A stretch of DNA of 64,000 bases, from positions 172,292 to 236,291 of the forward strand of contig NZ_BMYR01000001.1 of NCBI RefSeq assembly GCF_014652375.1, given 5' to 3'. Source of the DNA: Alishewanella tabrizica (lineage in GTDB: Bacteria; Pseudomonadota; Gammaproteobacteria; Enterobacterales; Alteromonadaceae). Made by a program: the position numbers and the translations under genes. Below, piece after piece: positions 8,305-19,134 of the stretch (within the stretch, counting starts at the first letter, position 1; every line of letters starts with the position of its first letter). The notes under the pieces were generated by a model that ran no database searches, was not told the origin of the DNA, and was given only the letters and a program-made list of their open reading frames with translations.

Positions 8305-9369
8305 TTATTTTATGTTCGGTGTAAGCTTTCCAGAAACATATAAATCAACCATCGTATCCAATGACAACGGCTTGATCTTACTGCCTTGCCCCGCACAGCC
8401 AAAGGCGGTGTAGCGAGCAATACAGATATCAGACATTGCCTTTACGGATTCTTGTAAATATTTACGCGGATCAAATTCCGCGGGATGCATCGCCATATAA
8501 CGACGAATGGCGCCGGTTGAGGCTAAACGTAAATCGGTATCAATGTTAATTTTACGCACCCCAAACTTAATGCCTTGTTGAATTTGCTCAACTGGCACGC
8601 CATAGGTCTCAGGAATAGCACCACCATATTCATTAATAATTTCTAACCAATCTTGTGGGACTGATGAGGAGCCATGCATGACAAGATGCGTATCTGGGAT
8701 CCGCTCATGAATCGCTTTTATCCGATCAATGGCTAAGATGTCATCTGTTGGCGGACGGCTAAATTTATACGCCCCGTGTGAAGTCCCACAGGCAATCGCT
8801 AAGGCATCCACTTGCGTTTCTTTTACAAATTGCGCGGCTTCTTCTGGATCAGTGAGCATTTGATCATGCGTTAGTTTGCAATCTGCGCCAATACCATCTT
8901 CTTCACCCGCATCACCCGTTTCAAGCGATCCTAAACAACCTAATTCACCTTCAACAGAGACACCACAAGCATGCGCTATTTCAACAACTTTACGAGTTAT
9001 GTTGGCATTATAGGTATAGTCTTTGGGTGTTTTACCATCTTCACCCAAGGAACCGTCCATCATTACTGATGAAAATCCCATCTGAATAGAACGCTGACAC
9101 ACCGCTAAGGAGGTTCCATGATCTTGGTGCATCACCACTGGGATGTGCGGAAACTCTTCAACAGCCGCTAAAATAAGGTGGCGTAAAAAGGGGGCTCCTG
9201 CATATTTTCTGGCGCCAGCTGACGCTTGCACAATAACAGGGCTGTCCGTTTTATCTGCTGCCAGCATAATAGCGCGCATTTGTTCTAAATTGTTCACGTT
9301 AAATGCCGGAACGCCGTAACCAAATTCGGCGGCGTGATCAAGCATTTGCCGTAATGATATGAGTGCCAT
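8305..9369 (-). CDS. fba: class II fructose-bisphosphate aldolase (Calvin-cycle subtype)
   Basis: A 354-residue enzyme for reversible cleavage of fructose 1,6-bisphosphate to glyceraldehyde 3-phosphate and dihydroxyacetone phosphate. It begins [19 protein letters not shown], with zinc-binding [28 protein letters not shown] and [14 protein letters not shown], and ends with the aldolase tail [11 protein letters not shown]. This N-terminus and length match the class IIB or Calvin-cycle-type aldolase, not the E. coli FbaA (IIA) type. GAGAGGA precedes the ATG. A 220-bp gap separates it from pgk, so it may have its own promoter as well. Confidence 0.95.
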   Translation of the reverse strand: MALISLRQMLDHAAEFGYGVPAFNVNNLEQMRAIMLAADKTDSPVIVQASAGARKYAGAPFLRHLILAAVEEFPHIPVVMHQDHGTSLAVCQRSIQMGFSSVMMDGSLGEDGKTPKDYTYNANITRKVVEIAHACGVSVEGELGCLGSLETGDAGEEDGIGADCKLTHDQMLTDPEEAAQFVKETQVDALAIACGTSHGAYKFSRPPTDDILAIDRIKAIHERIPDTHLVMHGSSSVPQDWLEIINEYGGAIPETYGVPVEQIQQGIKFGVRKINIDTDLRLASTGAIRRYMAMHPAEFDPRKYLQESVKAMSDICIARYTAFGCAGQGSKIKPLSLDTMVDLYVSGKLTPNIK

Positions 9370-9589
9370 GAGATCCTCTCTTTTTGTGTAGGGTACAGGT
9401 TAAAATTTTTTTTATGACAGTGTTTTTAACGCGTCGCTGTCAGTTTTTTAGTATGTTTTGGCCAGTGGCCTATTTTTATCGCATTTTATCTGCGTTTATT
9501 CGTGCACTTTTTGCAAAGCAGTATTAGGTGCTATGCCGCTAATTTACCAAACAATCTAGGTAACATTATCGTACAAAATTTTTAAGATA

Positions 9590-10777
9590 TTATTTTACTG
9601 AATTTTGCGCGCGTTCTTCTAAAATTGCCACGGCTGGAAGGGTTTTTCCTTCCAAAAATTCCAGAAATGCACCACCGCCGGTTGAAATGTACGAAATTCG
9701 CTCAGCTACACCGTATTTATCAATCGCCGCCAAGGTATCGCCCCCCCCTGCAATAGAAAACGCATCACTGTCTGCAATGGCTTCCGCTAGGGCTTTGGTG
9801 CCAGCAGCAAACTGATCAAACTCAAAGACCCCTACTGGACCATTCCAAACAATCGTCCCCGCATGTTTTAAAATAGCGGTTAACGCTGCGATACTGTCAG
9901 GACCAATATCAAATACCATATCATCCGATGTAATGGCGTCTACCGTTTTTAATGTTGCCACAGTATCAGCGCTAAACGCCGTTCCCGTTACTACATCGGT
10001 AGGCACCGGAATGTTGCCGCCCCGGGCTTTAGCTTGTGCTATTAAGCGTTGCGCTTCAGGAATAAGATCATTCTCACAGAGTGATTTACCCACATTATGG
10101 CCATTCGCGGCAATAAAGGTGTTAGCGATACCGCCGCCAACAATCAGTTGATCAACAATACCGGATAGCGATTCGAGCACTGTAAGCTTCGTCGAGACTT
10201 TAGAACCGCCAACAATAGCCACCAAAGGCCGTTTAGGATTTTTCAACGCAGCGGCCAAGGCATCGAGTTCTGCGGTAAGTAATGGTCCAGCACACGCAAT
10301 CGGGGCATATTTGGCAACACCATGTGTTGAGGCTTGTGCCCGGTGCGCAGTACCAAAGGCATCCATCACAAAAACATCACATAACGCCGCTAATTGCTGA
10401 GCCAATTCATCGTTGTTTTTACCTTCGCCTTTGTTAAAGCGCACGTTTTCAAATACTACGACTTCACCACGCGCAACCTCGACTCCATTTAGGTATTCCG
10501 CAACTAATCGCACCGGTGCATTTAGTGCTTTGGCAAGGTAATCAGCCACAGGCTGCATGGAAGACTCAGCATCAAATACGCCCTCTTCCGGCCGCCCTAA
10601 ATGCGACATCACCATAACTTTGCCGCCTTTGCGCAAGGCCAGTTCAATGGTCGGTAAAGCGGCTTTTAAACGGGCGTCAGACGTAACCACACCGTTTTTA
10701 ATTGGCACATTTAAATCTTCTCGAATCAGCACTCTTTTTTCATTGAGGTCTAAATCAGACATACGAATGACAGACAT
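9590..10777 (-). CDS. pgk: phosphoglycerate kinase
   Basis: A 395-residue glycolytic and gluconeogenic enzyme that transfers phosphate from 1,3-bisphosphoglycerate to ADP. Family motifs are present in order: [80 protein letters not shown] and the nucleotide loop [13 protein letters not shown] followed by [21 protein letters not shown] ribosome site stands 7 bases before ATG 10777. It follows epd by about 58 bases in the classical epd-pgk-fba order. Confidence 0.97.
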   Translation of the reverse strand: MSVIRMSDLDLNEKRVLIREDLNVPIKNGVVTSDARLKAALPTIELALRKGGKVMVMSHLGRPEEGVFDAESSMQPVADYLAKALNAPVRLVAEYLNGVEVARGEVVVFENVRFNKGEGKNNDELAQQLAALCDVFVMDAFGTAHRAQASTHGVAKYAPIACAGPLLTAELDALAAALKNPKRPLVAIVGGSKVSTKLTVLESLSGIVDQLIVGGGIANTFIAANGHNVGKSLCENDLIPEAQRLIAQAKARGGNIPVPTDVVTGTAFSADTVATLKTVDAITSDDMVFDIGPDSIAALTAILKHAGTIVWNGPVGVFEFDQFAAGTKALAEAIADSDAFSIAGGGDTLAAIDKYGVAERISYISTGGGAFLEFLEGKTLPAVAILEERAQNSVK

Positions 10778-10835
10778 ATTTATACTCCCCTAAATTAACG
10801 CTGTGTTGTAATTCCTTGTTATATCGCTTGAACGC

Positions 10836-11843
10836 TTAATGTGCCATGACTCTGGCGGTGTCTAACATGCGGTTAGCAAAACCCCATTCGTTGTCACACC
10901 ACACTAAGCATTTCACTAACCGTTTGTGACTGACGCGCGTTTGTGAACCGTCAACAATACAAGAATGTGGATCGTGATTGAAATCAACCGAAACAAGTGG
11001 TTCTTCAGTATAATCTAAGATGCCGCTTAACGCGCCCTGACTGGCCGCACGCAATACCCGATTAATATCGTGAATACTCACATCTTGGTGCAGCGTGACA
11101 CTAAGATCCATCGCTGTAACATTTAGGGTGGGAACCCTAACTGCAATGGCTTCAAAGCGCCCTGCAAGATGTGGCATGATCCGTTCGATACCCAGCGCGA
11201 GTTTGGTATCCACTGGGATAATGGAATGACTCGCTGCCCGAGTACGACGTAAGTCAGGATGATACGCATCAATCACTTGCTGATCGTTCATCGACGCATG
11301 AATGGTCGTAATAGTGCCACTTTCTACGCCAAAATGCTGATCCAGCACTTGAATCACGGGTACGATACAATTAGTTGTACAGGAACCCGCAGACACCACT
11401 TGCATGCCTTGGGTAAGTAAATGTTGATTAATGCCAAAAATAATCGTGGCATCAATATCGGCTGCCGCCGGATGCGAAAACAATACTTTCTTGGCGCCAG
11501 CATCCAAGTGCCACTGCGCGTGTTCGCGGGTGTGAAAAACCCCCGTACACTCTAAGACGATATCAATGTCCAACTCTTCCCAAGGCAATTCCAGCGGATC
11601 AGCTTCTGCAAACAGGGCAATGTTATCTCCTGCCACCGATAAACCACCGGGATAAGACTGTACTTTGTGTGAAAAACGTCCATGGGAACTGTCATACTTT
11701 AAGAGATGGGCAACCCCTTGCGCATCGGCTAACTCATTAATGGCGACAACCTGTAATTGCTGTTGCCAGCCGTTTTCATAAATAGCGCGCAAAATATTGC
11801 GGCCAATTCGGCCAAAACCGTTTATTGCCAGTTTAATTGTCAT
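10836..11843 (-). CDS. epd: erythrose-4-phosphate dehydrogenase
   Basis: A 335-residue GAPDH-family enzyme. The N-terminus [21 protein letters not shown] is the NAD-binding loop, and [26 protein letters not shown] is typical of Epd rather than GapA. The catalytic cysteine is in [14 protein letters not shown], and the C-terminal [17 protein letters not shown] is conserved. Epd makes 4-phosphoerythronate on the way to pyridoxal phosphate and shares the tkt-epd-pgk-fba context seen in enterics. The ATG at 11843 is preferred to a TTG at 11852. No strong ribosome site is seen, and an intrinsic-terminator-like hairpin ends about 15 bases upstream. Confidence 0.92.
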   Translation of the reverse strand: MTIKLAINGFGRIGRNILRAIYENGWQQQLQVVAINELADAQGVAHLLKYDSSHGRFSHKVQSYPGGLSVAGDNIALFAEADPLELPWEELDIDIVLECTGVFHTREHAQWHLDAGAKKVLFSHPAAADIDATIIFGINQHLLTQGMQVVSAGSCTTNCIVPVIQVLDQHFGVESGTITTIHASMNDQQVIDAYHPDLRRTRAASHSIIPVDTKLALGIERIMPHLAGRFEAIAVRVPTLNVTAMDLSVTLHQDVSIHDINRVLRAASQGALSGILDYTEEPLVSVDFNHDPHSCIVDGSQTRVSHKRLVKCLVWCDNEWGFANRMLDTARVMAH

Positions 11844-11857
11844 ATACTTCAATAAAA

Positions 11858-11880
11858 AATGGGCTCACAGGGAGCCCATT
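11858..11880 (-). terminator. intrinsic terminator between tkt and epd
   Basis: AATGGGCTC and GAGCCCATT form a perfect 9-bp stem around a 5-base loop. It is followed on the minus strand by a run of Ts (TTTTTT at 11854-11859), only 11 bases beyond the tkt stop. It should end or attenuate transcription from tkt into epd. Confidence 0.85.
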
Positions 11881-11891
11881 ATAACAGGTGA

Positions 11892-13889
11892 TTACGCTAA
11901 CAGCTCGTGCGCTGCTTCTAACACTTTTTCGGTGGTGATGCCAAAGTAAGCAAATAACTGTTCAGCAGGTGCTGATTCACCAAAGGTGGTCATGCCAATT
12001 ACTTTACCGTCTAAGCCAACATATTTATACCATCCATCAGTAATACCCGCTTCTACGGCAATACGTTTGGTGACGTGCGACGGCAATACGGCAGCACGAT
12101 ACGCGGCATCTTGTTGTTCAAAGACATCAGTAGAAGGCATCGAGACCACACGAACCGCTTTACCTGCAGCGTGCAGTTGTTTTGCAGCCTGCATAGCTAG
12201 CTCAACTTCTGAACCAGTGGCAATAATAATTAACTCAGGCACACCTTCGCTATCTAATAAAACATAACCGCCACGTTTAATATCTGCTAATTGCTGTGCA
12301 TCACGTGCTTGCTGCACTAAATTTTGTCGCGTGAAGATTAAGGTACTAGGACCTGTAGTACGCTCAATCGCTTGCTGCCAGGCTACCGCCGACTCGACTT
12401 GATCACAAGGCCGCCAGTTCATTAAGTTTGGTGTAACACGCAAGCTCGCTAATTGTTCAACGGGCTGGTGTGTCGGGCCATCTTCACCCAAACCAATAGA
12501 ATCATGAGTATAGACAAAAATGACCCGCTGTTTCATTAACGCGGCCATACGCACAGCATTGCGCGCATATTCCACAAACATTAAGAAGGTGGCCCCGTAA
12601 GGGACAAAGCCACCATGCAACGCAATACCGTTCATAATGGCCGACATACCAAATTCACGCACACCGTAGTACACGTAATTACCCGATGCATCTTCGTGTG
12701 TTAATGGCTTAGAACCTGACCAAATGGTTAAGTTTGAACCCGCTAAATCGGCCGAGCCCCCCATAAACTCAGGCAATATTGGGCCAAAGGCATTTAAGGT
12801 ATTTTGTGAAGCTTTGCGACTCGCTATAGTAGCTGGGGTTGCTTGTAACTTTTCAATATAAGCTTGGCTTTGCTCGGCCCAGTTAGCAGGTAACTCACCG
12901 GCTGTTCTGCGCGAAAACTCTGCCGCTAATTCAGGGTGTGCAGCAGCATAAGCTGCAAATAATGCTTGCCACTGTGCTTCGCGCACCGCACCGCTGGCTT
13001 TGGCATCCCATTCAGCATAAATATCGGCAGGGATTTCAAATGGCGCATAAGGCCATTGTAAAAATTCACGGGCAGCAGCAATTTCCACATCACCTAACGG
13101 TGCGCCATGGCAATCATGACTGCCACCTTTATTAGGAGAGCCATACCCAATAACTGTTTTACAACAAATCAGTGTTGGTTTATCGGTTACCGATCTCGCC
13201 TGCTCTATTGCCGCTTTTACAGCGTCAGCGTCGTGACCATCAACATTGGCCACAACATGCCAGCCATAAGCCTCAAAACGCGCGGGGGTGTTGTCGGTAA
13301 ACCATCCTTCAACATGGCCATCAATCGAAATACCGTTGTCATCCCAGAACGCAATTAGCTTACCCAAGCCAAGAGTGCCCGCTAAAGAACAGGCTTCGTG
13401 CGAAATCCCTTCCATAAGGCAGCCATCACCTAAAAATACATAGGTATAGTGATCAATCAGATCAAAACCCGGCTGGTTAAATTGTGCTGCTAGGGCTTTT
13501 TCGGCAAGCGCCATCCCCACGGCATTGGTAATGCCCTGTCCTAATGGCCCAGTTGTGGTTTCTACACCTGGTGCATAACCAAATTCAGGGTGGCCTGGTG
13601 TTTTGGAGTGTAATTGACGGAACTGCTTTAAATCGTCCATGCTTAGCGCATAACCACTCAGATGAAGCAAAGAGTAAATTAGCATAGAGCCGTGGCCGTT
13701 TGATAACACAAAACGATCTCGGTCAGCCCAGTTTGGATTTTCTGGATTATGCTTCAGGTAATCTCGCCAGAGTACCTCGGCAATATCCGCCATGCCCATA
13801 GGGGCGCCTGGATGGCCCGATTTTGCTTGTTGTACCGCATCCATGCTAAGGGCACGAATGGCATTGGCCAGTTGTTTACGAGATGGCAT
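11892..13889 (-). CDS. tkt: transketolase
   Basis: A 665-residue thiamine-diphosphate enzyme of the pentose phosphate pathway that moves two-carbon units between sugar phosphates. The ThDP motif ([10 protein letters not shown] ... WDDNGIS) and the N-terminal [20 protein letters not shown] are clear, as is the pyrimidine-domain [19 protein letters not shown] and the C-terminal domain. The ATG at 13889 follows CAGGAG by 5 bases, which favours it over a GTG two codons upstream. It is the first gene of the tkt-epd-pgk-fba group and is divergent from metK. Confidence 0.96.
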   Translation of the reverse strand: MPSRKQLANAIRALSMDAVQQAKSGHPGAPMGMADIAEVLWRDYLKHNPENPNWADRDRFVLSNGHGSMLIYSLLHLSGYALSMDDLKQFRQLHSKTPGHPEFGYAPGVETTTGPLGQGITNAVGMALAEKALAAQFNQPGFDLIDHYTYVFLGDGCLMEGISHEACSLAGTLGLGKLIAFWDDNGISIDGHVEGWFTDNTPARFEAYGWHVVANVDGHDADAVKAAIEQARSVTDKPTLICCKTVIGYGSPNKGGSHDCHGAPLGDVEIAAAREFLQWPYAPFEIPADIYAEWDAKASGAVREAQWQALFAAYAAAHPELAAEFSRRTAGELPANWAEQSQAYIEKLQATPATIASRKASQNTLNAFGPILPEFMGGSADLAGSNLTIWSGSKPLTHEDASGNYVYYGVREFGMSAIMNGIALHGGFVPYGATFLMFVEYARNAVRMAALMKQRVIFVYTHDSIGLGEDGPTHQPVEQLASLRVTPNLMNWRPCDQVESAVAWQQAIERTTGPSTLIFTRQNLVQQARDAQQLADIKRGGYVLLDSEGVPELIIIATGSEVELAMQAAKQLHAAGKAVRVVSMPSTDVFEQQDAAYRAAVLPSHVTKRIAVEAGITDGWYKYVGLDGKVIGMTTFGESAPAEQLFAYFGITTEKVLEAAHELLA

Positions 13890-14382
13890 GTTCACTCCTG
13901 AGATTAAAAGCTGAAATAGTAAAATTTACTGTTTTTTATCTGTTTGCGCGTTGATTTGCCGCTATTTTCACCCAGCCTAAGCCAGATGGCAATTGTTAAT
14001 ATTGTGGATCGCCTTGCTTTATTTTATTACGCAGTGAACTTATCACAGCCTGTAACGTAAAACGCACACTGTAACACAGACTTAAAGACGTCTGGGCGGC
14101 AAATATTACTGGTAATCCAGAATATTTTTCTCTAAAATTAACGGCTATTTTTTTGGCGCCAGTCAAAAGCATTCCGTCCCTAGCGCATTGCACAGCACCG
14201 TTCTGTATCGGATGTTGCGTAAGAATCCTAGTAATAGATGCTTTTGGTAAGAACAGCATAGTTAAGACCCACGCGCGTTAGCGTTGGCAAATGCTGTTTG
14301 GAATGGTGCCTTTCGTGTATCTGCGTCTATGGCGTTGAGATACTTAGCTTTGTGCATTAACTAATGTGGTGGAAAACAACTG
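13890..14382. promoter_or_regulatory. tkt-metK divergent intergenic region (493 bp)
   Basis: This long spacer must hold the promoters of both tkt (minus) and metK (plus). The only site recognised is a MetJ-like operator at 14078-14093. A minus-strand open frame of 87 codons crosses it but shows no protein-like features. No riboswitch fold was recognised. Confidence 0.6.
14078..14093. promoter_or_regulatory. candidate MetJ operator (two tandem met boxes)
   Basis: AGACTTAA AGACGTCT matches two tandem copies of the MetJ consensus AGACGTCT at 13 of 16 positions, with the second box perfect. It lies about 290 bases before metK and 190 bases before tkt. metK is a known member of MetJ regulons in gammaproteobacteria. 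The distance from metK is longer than usual, so the promoter would have to be far upstream. Confidence 0.45.
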
Positions 14383-15531
14383 ATGGCACAACATATATTT
14401 ACGTCGGAGTCAGTCTCTGAAGGACATCCGGACAAAATTGCTGACCAGATCTCTGATGCAGTTCTAGATGCAATTCTAGCGCAAGACAGCAAGGCGCGTG
14501 TTGCGTGTGAGACCTTTGTCAAAACAGGTATGGTGTTAGTAGGCGGTGAAGTGACTACCTCAGCCTGGGTTGATATTGAAGAGCTGGTACGTAAAACCGT
14601 TCGCGAAATCGGCTATACCCACTCCGATATGGGATTTGATGCCGATTCTTGCGCCGTATTAAACGCCATTGGTAAACAATCACCAGATATCAACCAAGGG
14701 GTTGATAAAGCGGATCCGCGTGAGCAAGGCGCAGGCGATCAAGGCTTAATGTTCGGTTATGCCAGTAATGAAACCGACGTATTAATGCCAGCACCTATTA
14801 CTTACTCGCACCGTTTAGTTCAACGTCAGGCGCAAGTGCGTAAAGATGGCACCTTGCCTTGGTTACGCCCCGATGCTAAATCACAGCTAAGCTTTATCTA
14901 TGAAGATGGCAAACCGGTAGGTATCGATGCAGTCGTATTATCTACTCAGCATTGCGATACTATCAGCACAGCCGATCTGCGTGAAGCCGTAATGGAAACC
15001 ATTATTAAGCCAGTATTACCCGCTGAGTGGCTAACGAGCAAAACGAAATATTTTATCAACCCAACCGGCCGTTTCGTCATCGGCGGTCCTATGGGTGATT
15101 GCGGGTTAACGGGCCGCAAAATTATCGTAGATAGCTATGGTGGCATGGCGCGTCATGGTGGCGGTGCTTTCTCGGGTAAAGATCCATCAAAAGTTGACCG
15201 TTCAGCCGCCTATGCCGCACGCTATGTTGCGAAAAACATCGTGGCTGCAGGCTTAGCAGAACGTTGTGAGCTACAAGTGTCTTATGCTATTGGTGTGGCA
15301 GAGCCAACGTCAATCAGCTTGGAAACCTTTGGTACCAGCAAGCTGTCTGAAGATGAGTTAATTAAATTAGTTCGTGAGCACTTCGATTTGCGCCCATATG
15401 GTTTAATCGAAATGTTGAAGTTAGAGCGTCCAATTTATCTACCAACTGCAGCCTATGGCCACTTTGGCCGTGATGAGTTCCCTTGGGAGCAAACGGATAA
15501 AGCTGAGCTGTTACGACAGTACGCAAAATAA
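14383..15531 (+). CDS. metK: S-adenosylmethionine synthetase
   Basis: A 382-residue enzyme that makes S-adenosylmethionine from methionine and ATP. Signature segments are visible: [20 protein letters not shown] at the N-terminus, the ATP-binding [12 protein letters not shown] and the P-loop-like [16 protein letters not shown]. It ends with the expected [16 protein letters not shown]. Length is standard for the family. It is transcribed alone, divergent from tkt, and followed by a strong terminator. Methionine-linked control by MetJ is suggested by the upstream site. Confidence 0.97.
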   Translation: MAQHIFTSESVSEGHPDKIADQISDAVLDAILAQDSKARVACETFVKTGMVLVGGEVTTSAWVDIEELVRKTVREIGYTHSDMGFDADSCAVLNAIGKQSPDINQGVDKADPREQGAGDQGLMFGYASNETDVLMPAPITYSHRLVQRQAQVRKDGTLPWLRPDAKSQLSFIYEDGKPVGIDAVVLSTQHCDTISTADLREAVMETIIKPVLPAEWLTSKTKYFINPTGRFVIGGPMGDCGLTGRKIIVDSYGGMARHGGGAFSGKDPSKVDRSAAYAARYVAKNIVAAGLAERCELQVSYAIGVAEPTSISLETFGTSKLSEDELIKLVREHFDLRPYGLIEMLKLERPIYLPTAAYGHFGRDEFPWEQTDKAELLRQYAK

Positions 15532-15552
15532 GCGGTTTAGTTAAAATCACTT

Positions 15553-15577
15553 AAAAGGAGAGCCAAGCTCTCCTTTT
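15553..15577 (+). terminator. intrinsic terminator after metK
   Basis: AAAAGGAGAG and CTCTCCTTTTT form a GC-containing stem around CCAAG, with a T-run on the plus strand, 22 bases after the metK stop. Confidence 0.88.
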
Positions 15578-15717
15578 TGTTATTTTAATTTGGCAGTAAT
15601 ACCAAATTGCCGCTTAACTGCGGCACAGTTTTGTGTATGATTATGACCACGTTGTACCTTCCAGGGTCACTCGCAAACATAGCGAGTACACAAATAAAAA
15701 AATAAAAAGGATATGTT

Positions 15718-17298
15718 ATGTCTGAACAAACTGCAGCCACTAACACTGGCTGGATGAATCGCGCGCTCAATACCATTGAGGTCGTCGGTAACAAATTACC
15801 AGATCCGGCAGTGTTATTTGCCCTATTAATGGGGTTTGTCTGGTTACTCTCTTGGTTGTTGTCAGGTGTAAGTTTCGCCGAAGTAAATCCAAGAACGGGC
15901 GAAACCATTCAAATTATTAATTTATTATCAGGCGATGCGTTAACTAACTTCACGTCCAACATCGTAAACACCTTTGTGACGTTCCCCCCCCTAGGTGTTG
16001 TGTTAGTGGCCATGTTAGGGTTAGGCGTCGCTGAATATACCGGCTTTATCAATGCGGGTTTACGCTCAATACTCTCTGTAACACCCAGAATGTTATTGAC
16101 CCCCGTGTTAATCGCGGTGGGTGTATTAAGCCACGTTGCCGTAGATGCGGGGTATGTCTTAGTCGTTCCGCTTGGTGCCGTTATTTTCTATGCCGCTGGA
16201 CGTCATCCTTTAGCCGGTATTGCGGCTGCTTTTGCTGGCGTCTCGGGGGGGTTCTCGGCAACCTTTTTCTTACCCTCAAGCTTAGATCCTTTACTGGCTG
16301 GATTAACGCAAACCTCTGCGCAAATCTTAGATCCCACGGTTACCGTTAATCCATTAAATAATTACTTTTTTACCACTGCTTCCACGTTTTTAATTGTGTT
16401 AATTGGCTGGTTTTTAACGGATAAAGTAATTGAGCCGCGTTTAAAATCGACCAAAGTTGATGGTGATACCTCACAAATGGTTAGTATGGACGCTTTAAAA
16501 CCGAACGAATTACGTGGTTTAAGAGCGGCTGGTCTCTCCATGTTAGCGGTGGTGGGTTTGTTAGTATTAAGCATTGTTGTTCCGGAAAACACACCTTGGG
16601 CGGCAAAACCAGACGATGTGTTACCCGGCGTTAGCCCATTATTAACCGCTGCCGCGCCGTTAATGAAGTCGATTGTTACCATTATCTTTGTCTTCTTCTT
16701 GGTGCCCGGTATTGTTTATGGCTACGTTTCTGGCTCAGTAAAAACCCACCGCGATGTGATTAAAGGTATGAGCCATGCCATGAGTGGCATGGGTTACTAT
16801 ATTGTTATGGCATTTTTCTGTGCTTTATTCTTGTATGCTTTTGCGCAATCTAACCTTGGTGTACTGATGGCAGTGAAAGGCGCAAATGCGTTAAAAGCCA
16901 TGGGCTTACCATTGGCCTTAACGTTAGTAGGCATCGTGTTTTTATCAGGTTTTGTTAACTTGGTTGTTGGCTCTGCATCGGCCAAATGGGCACTGATTGG
17001 TGCCATTATGGTACCGATGTTAATGGAATTAGGCGTTTCACCTGATTTAACTCAAGCGGCCTATCGCGTGGGCGATTCTTCAACCAATATCATCACGCCG
17101 TTACTGCCCTACTTCCCATTAATAGTCGTATTTTGCCAGAAGTACGTGAAAAACAGCGGTATTGGTACCTTAGTCGCGCTAATGCTACCTTACTCTATCG
17201 CCATGTTAGTGCTGTGGACTGCCTTTTTGTTAGGCTTCTGGGCACTGGATATTCCTCTTGGCTTAGGCGCGTCTTACGATTATATTCCAGCTCGCTAA
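15718..17298 (+). CDS. AbgT family transporter
   Basis: A 526-residue inner-membrane protein with roughly 11-13 hydrophobic helices. The N-terminus NTIEVVGNKLPDPAVLFALL and the motifs LSHVAVDAGYVLVVPLGAVI, GGFSATFF and YRVGDSSTNIITPLLPYFPL are characteristic of the AbgT family (p-aminobenzoyl-glutamate uptake or sulfonamide export). AAGGATATGTT precedes the ATG. It has its own terminator. There is no abgA or abgB hydrolase next to it, so export or uptake of another substrate cannot be excluded. Confidence 0.92.
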   Translation: MSEQTAATNTGWMNRALNTIEVVGNKLPDPAVLFALLMGFVWLLSWLLSGVSFAEVNPRTGETIQIINLLSGDALTNFTSNIVNTFVTFPPLGVVLVAMLGLGVAEYTGFINAGLRSILSVTPRMLLTPVLIAVGVLSHVAVDAGYVLVVPLGAVIFYAAGRHPLAGIAAAFAGVSGGFSATFFLPSSLDPLLAGLTQTSAQILDPTVTVNPLNNYFFTTASTFLIVLIGWFLTDKVIEPRLKSTKVDGDTSQMVSMDALKPNELRGLRAAGLSMLAVVGLLVLSIVVPENTPWAAKPDDVLPGVSPLLTAAAPLMKSIVTIIFVFFLVPGIVYGYVSGSVKTHRDVIKGMSHAMSGMGYYIVMAFFCALFLYAFAQSNLGVLMAVKGANALKAMGLPLALTLVGIVFLSGFVNLVVGSASAKWALIGAIMVPMLMELGVSPDLTQAAYRVGDSSTNIITPLLPYFPLIVVFCQKYVKNSGIGTLVALMLPYSIAMLVLWTAFLLGFWALDIPLGLGASYDYIPAR

Positions 17299-17324
17299 GA
17301 GCGTGTACGCGAGTATACTTTTAC

Positions 17325-17345
17325 TAGGCCCTGCGGGGCCTTTTT
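17325..17345 (+). terminator. intrinsic terminator after the AbgT transporter
   Basis: AGGCCC TGC GGGGCCTTTTT forms a compact GC-rich stem with T-run, 27 bases past the stop codon. Confidence 0.88.
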
Positions 17346-17398
17346 CAACTGCGGCTAAAAACTGCTACTATCCATCTTTTTCTTTATGTGATCAGCCA

Positions 17399-18127
17399 AT
17401 GCGTACTGTACGAATTTATCACTCCGGGCGTCTACAAACAGGCGATAATCTGTTTTTAGACGATGATGCCGCTAACCACGTTGGTCGAGTGTTGCGGATG
17501 CAAACTGAGCAGTCGCTGCAACTGTTTAATGGTGATGGGTATAACTACACCGCAGTTATTACCGACGTGAGCAAAAAACAGATTCAAGTGCGTATTGATA
17601 ATATGACAGCGAATCCGGTGGAATCCCCCCTACGCATTCATCTGGGCCAAGGTATTTCTCGCGGGGATAGAATGGACTTTGCTATTCAAAAGGCCGTAGA
17701 GTTAGGTGTGACAGAAATTACCCCTTTATTTACGGAGCGCTGCGGTGTAAAACTGGAAGGTGATCGTTTAAGTAAACGTAATGAACAATGGCAAAAAATT
17801 GCTATCAGTGCCTGTGAACAAAGTGGTCGCAGTGTGGTGCCAACAGTGCACCCGGCCATTACTTTAACAGACTGGCTGGCACAACCGACAAAAGACTTAG
17901 CCTTAACCTTGGATCCGCGGGCTAGCGCCACCATTAAGACGTTAACTCCCGCAACAGCGATACGGTTGGTAATTGGTCCCGAAGGCGGCTTTACCGATCA
18001 AGAAGTGGCGATTACCGCGCAGGCAGGCTTTAACGGCATTCAGTTGGGGCCGCGTATTCTACGTACAGAAACTGCTGCATTAACCGCAATAAGTGCCCTA
18101 CAACTGCAATTTGGCGATCTTGCCTAA
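17399..18127 (+). CDS. rsmE: 16S rRNA m3U1498 methyltransferase RsmE
   Basis: A 242-residue SPOUT methyltransferase that modifies U1498 of 16S rRNA. It starts MRTVRIYHSGRLQTGD. A longer frame from 17303 would run through the preceding terminator, so the ATG at 17399 is used. The N-terminal PUA-like region has HVGRVLRMQ, followed by GISRGDRMDFAIQKAVELGV and TPLFTERC. The knot motifs are LVIGPEGGFTDQE and LGPRILRTETAALTAI. It starts a plus-strand run with gshB, yqgE, ruvX and a DUF1653 gene, the usual neighbourhood in gammaproteobacteria. Confidence 0.94.
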   Translation: MRTVRIYHSGRLQTGDNLFLDDDAANHVGRVLRMQTEQSLQLFNGDGYNYTAVITDVSKKQIQVRIDNMTANPVESPLRIHLGQGISRGDRMDFAIQKAVELGVTEITPLFTERCGVKLEGDRLSKRNEQWQKIAISACEQSGRSVVPTVHPAITLTDWLAQPTKDLALTLDPRASATIKTLTPATAIRLVIGPEGGFTDQEVAITAQAGFNGIQLGPRILRTETAALTAISALQLQFGDLA

Positions 18128-18135
18128 GGATAACA

Positions 18136-19092
18136 ATGAGCACCATTAAACTTGGGATTGTGATGGATCCCATCAGCCAGATAAACATCAAAAAAGATTC
18201 CAGCTTTGCCATGCTGTTACAAGCGCAAGAACGTGGTTACGAAATTCATTATATGGAAATGGCTGATCTGTATTTATTGCAAGGAGAGGCTCGTGCTCGT
18301 AGCAAAATTCTAAAGGTTCGGCACGATTACCAAAGCTGGTATCAATTTGATACCGAACAAGATATTGCCTTAAGTGATTTACAGGTAATTTTAATGCGCA
18401 AAGATCCGCCGTTTGACACGGAATATATCTATGCGACCTATATGCTAGAACGGGCTGAAGATGCTGGCACCTTGATTATCAATAAACCGCAAAGTTTACG
18501 TGATGCCAATGAAAAACTGTACACCAGTTGGTTTAGCCAATACACACCAAAAACCTTGGTTAGCCGCGATCCAGGTCGGCTAAAAGCGTTTTATCAACAA
18601 GAGCGCGACGTTATTTTAAAACCGCTTGATGGTATGGGCGGCGCGTCTATTTTTCGATTAAAACCTGATGATGCTAATGTAAGTGTGATCATTGAAACAT
18701 TAACAGAGCATGGCCAACGTTATGCTATGGCGCAGCGTTTTATTCCTGAAATAAAAGATGGCGATAAACGTATTTTAGTGGTTGATGGCGAACCTGTGCC
18801 ATACTGCTTAGCACGGATCCCTGCCTCGGGCGAAACGCGCGGTAATTTGGCCGCCGGTGGCCGTGGTGAAGCACGCCCATTGTCTGATTCTGATTGGGCT
18901 ATTGCCCGCGCTATTGGGCCGACGTTAAAAGCCAAAGGGCTTATTTTTGTTGGCTTAGATGTTATCGGCGATAAGCTAACCGAAATTAATGTAACCAGTC
19001 CCACCTGTATTCGAGAAATTGAAGCGGCCTTTCCAGTCAGTATTACGGGGATGTTGTTTGATGCCATAGAACAGCGTTTAGCCACTCGTTAA
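18136..19092 (+). CDS. gshB: glutathione synthetase
   Basis: A 318-residue ATP-grasp enzyme that joins gamma-glutamylcysteine and glycine. MKLGIVMDPISQI-type N-terminus (here KLGIVMDPISQINIKKDSS), VILMRKDPPFDTEYIYATY, the ATP-grasp loop VILKPLDGMGGASIF, and the C-terminal FVGLDVIGDKLTEINVTSPT are all family signatures. AAGGATAACA precedes the ATG, and the gap from rsmE is 8 bases. Confidence 0.96.
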   Translation: MSTIKLGIVMDPISQINIKKDSSFAMLLQAQERGYEIHYMEMADLYLLQGEARARSKILKVRHDYQSWYQFDTEQDIALSDLQVILMRKDPPFDTEYIYATYMLERAEDAGTLIINKPQSLRDANEKLYTSWFSQYTPKTLVSRDPGRLKAFYQQERDVILKPLDGMGGASIFRLKPDDANVSVIIETLTEHGQRYAMAQRFIPEIKDGDKRILVVDGEPVPYCLARIPASGETRGNLAAGGRGEARPLSDSDWAIARAIGPTLKAKGLIFVGLDVIGDKLTEINVTSPTCIREIEAAFPVSITGMLFDAIEQRLATR

Positions 19093-19134
19093 ACGTTTTT
19101 TCCTTTTTCATCACATGTTTGTAGCGGAGGTTGT

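Noticed and set aside
13996-14259. Minus-strand frame of 87 codons between tkt and metK
   Set aside because: No ribosome site, no protein-like pattern, and it overlaps the regulatory spacer with the MetJ-like site.
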